Shown here: positions 56,501 through 64,000 of the stretch, piece after piece
How the letters are laid out: the number at the start of each line of letters is the position of its first letter
Position numbering within the stretch: the stretch's first letter is position 1
DNA from: Nematostella vectensis
Taxonomy: Eukaryota; Cnidaria; Anthozoa; Actiniaria; Edwardsiidae
Reading direction: 5' to 3'
NCBI RefSeq assembly: GCF_932526225.1
Contig: NC_064046.1
Location: 10,875,719-10,939,718 of the forward strand
Length of the DNA: 64,000 bases
Notes under the pieces: generated by a model
Databases searched by the model: none
What the model saw: only the letters and a program-made list of their open reading frames with translations
Told to the model about the DNA's origin: nothing
Translations under genes and position numbers: made by a program

Positions 56501-59500
56501 GTCTACGCTACATCTTGTTTTTTCTAGGTATCAAACAATTTCTTTCCACTCAATGCAAAAGAAGGTGATATGTTGATCCAAAAGCAGGATATTCTCACAG
56601 GGCTTCTGGAATTACGCGCTTGTGCAGAAGCACGTAATTTGGCTTTCTCCGCGTAATCCACAAATTTCCGCGTAATTTGGCTAAATTTTGAAAGACAAAA
56701 CATTATAGTGCACAGCTGATGTGTTCTTTTAGGGTTCTTATCTCTATTTCTCGTAAAAAAGACAGATTCTATGTAAGCGTGCGATATTTCGAACTGAATT
56801 TTGAAAACTAATAAAATGACTAGGCGTTCTTTGCTAAACCGCGAAAGCCTAGGACTAATAATAAAATACCTTTTTTAATTGGCTGGTGGCTAGGATCCAA
56901 TGAAAACTCACCTAGTATATTTTCGCCCAAAAAATAAACCTTTTTCAAGTTATTTCGTGCTTTCCTTCGGTACAAAATGTAGTTTGGGCGTAACAGTTGA
57001 TATTCCGTGTAATTTAGCACTTAATCCAGTAAAGAATCCCGCAAAATTTTGATTTGTAAAGAAAAATGTATTGCAAAATCCCGCGTAATTTAGCACGTAA
57101 TGATTGATTTTTCGCGTAATTTAGCAAAGAATCCCGCGTAATTTTGAGGGTTTTTTTCGCGTAATTCCAGAAGCCCTGTTCTCAGGAAAAAGAAAGGGTT
57201 TTTCTGGAAGCCAGTTAACCCTGATTTATTGAAAAAATTCCCGCTAGCAACATGCATCTTATCTAGTCCAGCAAAATACACAGGAAAGGGGCCAATGCTA
57301 GCAGGGAATGGTAAGAGATATGTGTGGTCTTCATAAAGCTATCTAACTATACTGTATGTAATAAAGTTATTATCATAAGTTCACAAAGAGGACAAATTGC
57401 AATAAAATAGGCAAAAATCACATTTATCCTTACCGTTTCATCCCTAACTACTGACGTAACTTGAGAACAGAACATGACAAGGGTGAAAATGCCAAAGAGA
57501 AGCCCCTCAAACACCAGGAAAATAATGAGCAGTATGGATGACGGCATAGTAACAGAAGTACAACCTGCAAAATTGAAACATTTGTTAGATGTGTAAGCAT
57601 CTACAGTACAGAGTGTTTATCAAAGTGTAGTCAATGGCATGGCCTATCTCCTACAAAGATATTTTTTGTGGTCTCAAGAACATGTACAGTATTGCACAAG
57701 ATAGACACAGAATATTTATCCAGTTCAATGCAAGCTAACAAGGACATATTTGACAAATAAAAACCCACGAAGATGCAAAAAATATAATGCGATGCACTAA
57801 CCAAGCAGCAAGGCAAATGTTTGATTGGATAGAGCAAGACAAAATCCTAATGGTTATAAACTTTGTGTCATTGGCTACTCCATGGCTAGTGTGTGATGAA
57901 GGATACGAAGAGAAAATGGGATTTCCATGAATTCCTTAACTTGAAAACAGTTTAACTCAAGAAATGCACCAAATGTACTTACCAAACCATTCTTTTTCTG
58001 TACAGAGAAATAATTGCCTCACACACAGCAGAAGGGCATAAATTGATACAACAAATATATAAAACTGAAACAGAATAAAACATTGTAATTAGCATCAATG
58101 GACATTATGTTTTCTGACAGGAAAGTGTTTAGTTGGTTAATGTACTCACTGTAAAGAGAATAAAAAACTTCTGGTTGTCCTCTCCAACACAGTTATTGAT
58201 CCTATTAAAAATGTTTGAAAAGTCAGATACAGTATTTATCAAAAATTTAAGAAAAAAACTGATACTAGGATTTCCTTTTTTCAAAGCAAGAGAACTGAAA
58301 TTTTAAGTTTATCAATTATTCATGATTGCAAGAATATAAAACAATTCAGTATACAGCCCTTAAACTATTTGAGGACATTTTTTGAGCAAGGAGGGGTCCC
58401 AAGTGACAGAAACTATTCCACTTACCATGGGCAATGGTGATCCATTTTTCTAGAAAAAAAAAATTTTGGCAGGAGTCATTGAAAAAGAAAAAAAATAAGA
58501 TAGTTATGTAAAAAAATCAAGTCTTAATGCTTACCTTATGCATCTTTGACAAGTGCTGAAAAGAAAAAAAACAAAGGATGACATTAAAGTAGCCCTGATA
58601 ATCCCCTTTTTGTTAAATTAATATCAATCTTTAAAATCGTCTGTTGTTATATCAAGCATAAAGAAAAAATAATTATTCAAACATCGTTGAATAAATAAAT
58701 CTTCAAGAGTCAGTAATGTGTTTGCTGCATGAAATTTAACTAACACATGTGAACACCTTTTTGTATAATTCTGTAAAACAGTGACTAACACTAACAAACC
58801 ACTTTTTTTCTGTTATTCTATGCACAGGTAGCCCAAGCTATTTATTTGTCTCTATTGATACGGTAAACATAGGGGGAAAAACAAAATTAGTGAAAAAAAA
58901 AACTTGTTGAAAAGACGTGTGTAGTCTAGTGTGGTGTTACTTTTTGCATGTTTTCTGGCCATATTAAAGCACCTTTTTCAAGATCCAAGATTCTATGGTG
59001 CTACAAAGTATTGCAAACCTTTCTTAAACACTCTCACCTGCAGTGATGCGCCCTATCTAATTTTATACATTCACATCTAGTACAACGCAGAACAGTTTGC
59101 CCCTCAGCCAGGCGAAGTCTCTTTAAATTTTCAGTAGTACAATTACCAAGAGGAATTGTGCCCTGACATGAAGAAGAGAAAGTCAAAAACAGGTGAGCAT
59201 ATATTTCTACTATGGTCATTGCAACATGAAAAGCAAATCGCTTGAAAAAAAATGCTGGTTTAAATTGCCCTCTCTATTTTTCTTATAAATATTAGCTTGA
59301 GGATGAAGTAGAAATGTTGGGCAGCTAATCTATCATAATTGTATAAAATACTTTTTTTAAAATAAGAGATGAGGGAATGGATAAGTAAATGAAGGTTTCA
59401 TTCATTATTTAGTAATCATCTGAGAAGATTTACAGCAATTATTCATTTTAACAGTGCCGTATAAAAAGGAAACTAGAAAAATTACTGCAAAGTCTAATTA

Positions 59501-60272
59501 TGCTTTCAAACTCAACAAAAAACACCTGGTTTCAATAAACTTTTCACCTGCTTCAATAGGCCGAGCAAAATTCACAGCTAAAACAAGGTTCTTAATTCTA
59601 CTTAAAAAAAAAAAGTTAAAGATCATTCAGAAAGATTTTAATCTCGATGAAGGTTCTTTTAAAAGCCAGAAAGGTCTCTTGTAGAAGGTTAGACATCAGA
59701 TTTTATCTCGCTGGTGTATACTTTAAGAATATTTGGGTAGTTCCGAAAGTACCTTTTAAACGAGACAGCGAGACTGTGTTCGCAAACACTGGAATTGAAT
59801 ACTCAGAGGGGATGTTTGAATAAACCATAGATAGTTTATGTATAAAAATATAGACGCGGGATGGGGATATTGCAAGATTCTACTGTATCGAACTATCGTC
59901 CCTGCGGGGATATTAAAATATCAACAGGCGAATTAACAAAAAAAATATCGGAATACTTTTAGACAAAGAGAGGATAGTTTAAAAGTTTGGAGGTGGAATC
60001 AAGGATTACAAAAATCCAGATATTTTTGCATTACTTACCGGATCTGTTATCATTGCTCGGACGTGTGCTACAACGGCTAAAACAGCGAGAAATGTGAAGA
60101 ATACGGCGTGGAACAGACCGGTGCTAGCGTAAGGAATCTCCGGCAATAACATAACAAACACGACGACAATTTCGGCATAAGCCACGAGAAAATAGGTAAA
60201 AATAGCACAGCCGATTCCGACGCCATCGGAGACGAACCAAGAGCAGCCACAGCACAGTGATCTAGACTTCAT
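53553..60272 (-). CDS. Palmitoyltransferase, ZDHHC3/ZDHHC7-like
   Basis: DHHC enzymes attach palmitate to cysteines of target proteins at Golgi or other membranes. Exons seen: 60039-60272, 59038-59162, 58535-58555, 58426-58449, 58150-58201, 57983-58064, 57434-57564, and a final one 53553-53661 with the stop. The first seven join in phase to 223 codons. At least one exon (length 3n+2) must lie between 57433 and 53662 and was not found. The Cys-rich domain reads CTRCECIKLDRAHHC, STCQRCIRKM and DHHCPWINNCVGEDNQKFF; DHHC is at residues 130-133. Membrane segments at about 15-42, 49-71, 152-170 and 190-210. The terminal exon carries VFGGQFSVHWLSPF, matching the FGxPFSLxWxxPF tail of ZDHHC3/7. Two exons are only 21 and 24 bp. 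Confidence 0.9.
55505..55617. mobile_element. Near-palindromic MITE (copy 2), inside the LINE
   Basis: AAATGCATGCAAATGAAGAT, AACAATCAATTCGATT and GCTCATGGATAATACAACGT followed by TTGAACTTAGCC match 53060-53172. The left end is truncated. Confidence 0.75.
56598..57178. mobile_element. MITE inserted in the LINE (CAGGGCTTCTGG family, copy 2)
   Basis: Same ends as 1309-1913 (CAGGGCTTCTGGAATTACG and complement) and the same AATTACGCG-rich interior, in inverted orientation relative to copy 1. It is flanked by TTCTCA (56592-56597, 57179-57184). LINE coding similarity appears to resume after it. Confidence 0.9.
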
Positions 60273-60654
60273 ATTTCGCCGTCAAAGCTCGAAAAGCAAG
60301 GAGAACCAAAGAACCTCCGCCATTTTTAGAGCATCTGATAATATGCGCCAGCGATTAGCTAAGTGAATAAGCGGTGTATTTCCGAGTAGACATCGAAGTT
60401 ATTCCGAATATTCTTCGATCATTCCGAAAAAAATAACTTATGATATCTAAACTCTGTCTAAGTTACATCATTGCAAGTTTTGGAAAAAAATATTGAGTAG
60501 TCCATTGGCCCACAAAGTTAGCCTATCGATATCTTTCTCTCTGTTTTTAAAGAAAATCGTATTTTACCCAGAAGCCTTACGGGGATTGCTATGATCATGT
60601 GATATTTTCGCGGGCTTTTTCCCATGTGAGTAATCGATCGAAGCTTCGAACAAC
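60273..60654. promoter_or_regulatory. Shared divergent promoter of ZDHHC and MCM4
   Basis: The two start codons are 382 bp apart, head to head. Towards ZDHHC lies AAAATGGCGGAGG (minus strand, ATG 60321-60323), a YY1-like motif whose ATG opens a 13-codon uORF ending at 60282. Towards MCM4 lies TTTTCGCGGG (60605-60614), an E2F-like site about 40 bp before the ATG; E2F control of MCM genes is well established. A similar TTTCGCGGGAGG lies in MCM4 intron 1 (about 61061). Confidence 0.6.
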
Positions 60655-63600
60655 ATGTCGGAACCATCTACACCTCGCGGGCGAAAACGCTCAAGAACTA
60701 GCACTTCAAGTAAGCTACGGTCTTAATTTATCTACAGTACAATTAAGAACACTCCCTTCTCGATTTTTCGAGTCAGATTTCAGTTTCAATTAGAAATACT
60801 GCTGAATTCAGGCATGATTTACCTGATTGAAATGCATAACACGAGCAAAGATTTTGAAAAGTGAAAATCGAATTATCCACAAATATCGACTTCTTACTAT
60901 CTAATAACTGTACAAATTCGCACACAATTTTGCCTAGACAGTATCAAGTCTATTAATGTTGAATAACCCTGTTATTTTCCTTGTTATTTTTCGCATTGAT
61001 TTGATATGTGTTATTTGCACAAAGCACCATTATACGTACTTTGTGTGTGCGCTTTAAAATTTCGCGGGAGGACTCAAATTCATACGATTCAAATGCAGAC
61101 TAAAATTCATACGACCTTTTTCTTTCCTATTACATCCATCTTTATGTTGAGTATATACATCATCAACCCCCTCAAACTATTTGCATAAAATATATTTTAT
61201 GGTCAAGAAATATAACAAAATTTGGTTTTAAATTCCCAAGAAATATGTTAATAACCATGTGTTTCCCCATTATTGAGCTGTAAGCTAGATGGATATTCCT
61301 TTGATTTATAATTTTAGGTCAGTCAACAAAAAGTAGCCGCAAGAGCTCAAGAAATGCTTCCCCAGAGCGTGCGGCAGCTGCTGTTTCACCTCCTTCTCAG
61401 CGTCGGCGCATTGATGAGTCTTCTTCGCCACTCCCCCTAGCCCCTACCTCCCCCTCAGGGGACCAGCCTGATCAGGAAAGATCTCTGTTCTCCTCACCTC
61501 AGGCACGGCATAACATCGAGACTAGTGAGATTGATCTGAGTTCTCCTCTAAACTACGGAACTCCAAGCTCAAGGATCGCAGGGACTCCTCGAGGGAGTCA
61601 GTATCTTTTTGGCCTTTGTTTCTAAGTGGTTTTAAAAGTGAAGTTGAGCTTCTGTAGAAAGCTTCTAGAGTTTTCAGAATTGCTTGGCTCCAACAAGGAA
61701 ACGCCTTTGTCTGGCTTGGACACTCTCAGAAAAAAAAGCTAGGTTGTAGTTATAAAGTGAAAAATCTGCTTGTACAATCATCATTTCAAACCCTTATTTA
61801 GTTGACATACTGGAGTGACATGCACATTTTTGTTAATGAGTTCATGATGCTGTTTTACATGACATTTAATAGTTTTAAGTGATAGTCTACTGTCTTTAAC
61901 AAAAAAGTATTGATTCTAAATCAACCCTCTGAATGTTGATTTGACCTTCCTCCTTCCTCAAACCAGCTCTGACACTCCTGTGGCAAAATAGCAATCTAGA
62001 TACTTGTTTCATTCCTTGACCAAATATCAGTGCTGGTACACCAATAAGAAATCGCACAGATATAAGAAGTGATCGTCGCATGCGACAAGTCAATGTTGGC
62101 GACCCTACAGTGGTATGTAAGTCCTTGTAGTCAATTGGTAAAAATGTATGATAAGCTTTAAAACATTGTTGAGGTTTTCAAAATCTCTTTTATGCTGTTT
62201 TACATAAAGATTTAAGTAGTTCTTGTTATTCTATATCACAGAGTCTTTAACACAAACGTGCTGTTTCTTAATAGGCCAAAATGAATCGATCAAGATATTG
62301 ATAATTACTAGTCTTATTTGTTGGACTACACTGGTCCTGTTCATTACAGTTATTGTATGCTTATTATAACTTCACCATGCTCACAAAGTTTGTATATTTT
62401 ACCCAGCCCTCTGAGGCAACAGATCAGCCAACAGGGCCAACCAGTGAGGCAGCCGTTGGGCCACAGCTAGTCATTTGGGGCACAGATGTTGTCGTCAGCG
62501 AGACCAAGGAGAAGTTTCGCAAGTTTATCACTGAGTTTGTTGATGAAGAACTTGAGGCGGGAGATGATTTTGATCCCTCACTTCCTGTCTACATGCAGAG
62601 GTTGGAAGAGGTAATGATTAAATCAATTTCAAGGAAGATTGCTCTACTGTATTTCTCTTCTGCAAGCTAAATATTGAAAATTGAAGTTCTGTACAATAAC
62701 ATTCTTGTCCATTTTGCCCACCTGTTTGCTTAATTATTGCTGCAAAATCTGGTTTTCTAGAAGATTGGTACCTCTTGGTATTTACTCCAAATTACAATTT
62801 CTATCCTAATTCAATTAAGTATCATCAGGACTTTAAGCCTTCCAAATTATTAATACAAATCCTGCATCAAGAATGCATGAGGATATTTCTTCAGCTACAG
62901 TAGTATTAGGGTAGATAATCAAAATCCATTTTTGTGGTGGGACATGTACTAAGAGTCCCCCTTGATGGATACTAGATTTTACCCTTTGTATTATATAACA
63001 ATTATTTAACCCTTTGTATTATATAACAAGTAACTTGAAGCTTGCTACTTCATTTCATATTGAAACACCTGTTTTATACTCAATTTCTCAATTCTATTCA
63101 GATCCATGTTCTTGAGACTCCTTTCCTCAACATTGACTGTTGTCAGTTGAAGAAGTTTGATGCTGACCTGTACAGACAACTTGTCTGTTATCCCCAAGAG
63201 GTTGTCCCAACGTTTGACATGGCTATTAACGAGATCTTCTTTGAGAAGTACCCAGACACCACATTGGAACACCAGATTCAGGTATAACGTTGACTTTTCT
63301 TTATAAAAGTTACAAATAAAGAGATTGTTACAAATAAATAGATCCATCCAGTTGTCAAACCTCCCTTTTTTTCAGATTTCCCAGTAAAAAGGGGTTTTTG
63401 CTTTTTTATGCACCTTTCAACTCTGAATTCATCTTCATAATCCTCTCTCATAGTTCAAGGGACCATATTTTATTTGCAGGTGCGCACATATAATGTTGAC
63501 AAAACAAAGAACATGAGAGCTCTAAACCCTGAAGGTATGCCTATTTCTTCTACTGTACAGTATATTTACAAGTCTACCGTTAAGATACTGGTATAGATTA

Positions 63601-64000
63601 TTTTTCGCAGAATCACCTAAGTGTTTTGTCTAACTGATGCTATACACAATGACAGAATTAGTCATGTTTGCTTGGTTATCCTCTTTGATTCCTCTGGTGC
63701 TCATTATTAATTTTGTATCATTTTATCTCTAGATATTGATACCCTTATTACAATTTGTGGTATGGTGACAAGGACGTCGTCAATTATTCCAGAAATGAGA
63801 GAAGGTTTGTATATCTACCCCTTAAGAAGTCTTAAATAAAGACAATAATTTGACAGAAATCATTTACCCCAACATCAATTCTTTTTTTTTTTCGTAGTCT
63901 TAAAATGTTTTAAAAGAGCCCAAAATCCACTTTTCATGTTATCTTTGCTAGTTGTAAAACACTGTAAAATACCTCCTTAGGCACCCTTGATCTATGTACT
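60655..64000 (+). CDS. MCM4: DNA replication licensing factor MCM4, 5' part
   Basis: MCM4 is one of six subunits of the MCM2-7 replicative helicase loaded at origins in the nucleus. Exons in window: 60655-60709, 61318-61600, 62031-62112, 62407-62610, 63102-63281, 63480-63534, 63733-63804. They join in phase; the gene continues past the right edge. The N-terminal about 110 residues are Ser/Pro/Arg-rich with many SP/TP sites (phospho-regulated tail), including [20 protein letters not shown] and GTPIRNR, which match the MCM4 tail order. The MCM N-domain follows: [78 protein letters not shown]. Zinc finger and ATPase lie outside. Exon 2 donor was set at 61601 because only that choice keeps frame with exon 3. 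Confidence 0.96.

Larger units (their letters stand above)
54130..57330 (+). pseudogene. L1/Tx1-like LINE reverse transcriptase, badly broken
   Basis: Lies in reverse orientation within the ZDHHC intron. Recognisable pieces in order, in changing frames: DDPRVIWDWIKYLIR; LAQWVIQGERNNKYFLNLEK (54480-54540); KNNKTPGNGLPIEFYRVFW; LKTWRPISLLNVDVKICSKVL (54950-55000); AAFDFEKAFDSIDRAFLV, an RT catalytic block (55100); FADDLTAFVKD, the second catalytic Asp pair (55400); LGVYFTTCHSLFYKN; KGGLSITDIESMVKAQ (56200). About 145 bp around 55846-55990 is duplicated at 56030-56170. Two MITEs (55505-55617 and 56598-57178) interrupt it. Frameshifts and stops exclude activity. Confidence 0.88.

Overview
The window is eukaryotic and metazoan. 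Its genes have many short introns with GT/AG borders. It carries six recognisable animal genes in 64 kb, and the space between them is filled with decayed transposons, short inverted-repeat elements and minisatellites. Base composition is AT-rich. Protein similarity together with the repeat types (Penelope-like and L1/Tx1-like remnants, many MITEs, YY1-type promoters) suggests an early-branching invertebrate, most likely a cnidarian such as a sea anemone. That placement is inference; no species-specific marker was used.

Layout. 1-6155 is a repeat-rich stretch starting with a 62-bp satellite. It probably lies inside, or 3' of, CPSF1, because no further CPSF1 exon was seen there. 6156-16219 (-) is the 5' part of CPSF1 (16 exons, 532 codons, plus an exact extra copy of most of exon 6). 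16220-18634 holds the CPSF1 promoter, a guanylate-cyclase-like fragment, a 44-bp repeat and a GC-rich palindrome. 18635-23361 (-) is a complete sulfite oxidase gene (SUOX, 4 exons, 552 aa); its third intron is almost entirely a 45-bp minisatellite. 23362-38500 is mostly repeats: large inverted arms, a TTAA-flanked element, a Penelope-like fragment and a LINE tail. It contains one orphan single-exon ORF (32700-33605). 38505-40226 (+) is an intronless acyl-CoA-synthetase-like gene with a TATA-like box. 41306-46842 (+) is TMEM104 (6 exons, 446 aa). 46843-53552 is gene-poor. 53553-60272 (-) is a DHHC palmitoyltransferase of the ZDHHC3/7 type whose last intron region carries an L1-like LINE wreck. 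It is divergent from MCM4 (60655 to beyond the window, +), with which it shares a 382-bp promoter interval.

The genes are housekeeping functions with no evident pathway link: mRNA 3'-end processing (CPSF1), sulfite detoxification (SUOX), protein S-acylation (ZDHHC), replication licensing (MCM4), a multispanning membrane protein (TMEM104) and acyl activation. What they share is promoter style. CPSF1, TMEM104 and ZDHHC each have an ATGGCGG (YY1-like) motif just upstream, and its ATG opens a short upstream ORF.

The most striking observations are these. First, the SUOX minisatellite repeats the exon-3 splice donor dozens of times in a unit that is a multiple of three. Second, a MITE in CPSF1 has an apparent target-site duplication that is exactly the splice donor of exon 2. 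Third, CPSF1 has a 123-bp exact exon duplication that could be spliced in frame. Fourth, several CAGG...CCTG-ended MITEs show 5-6 bp target duplications, two of them checked against empty sites in paralogous repeats.
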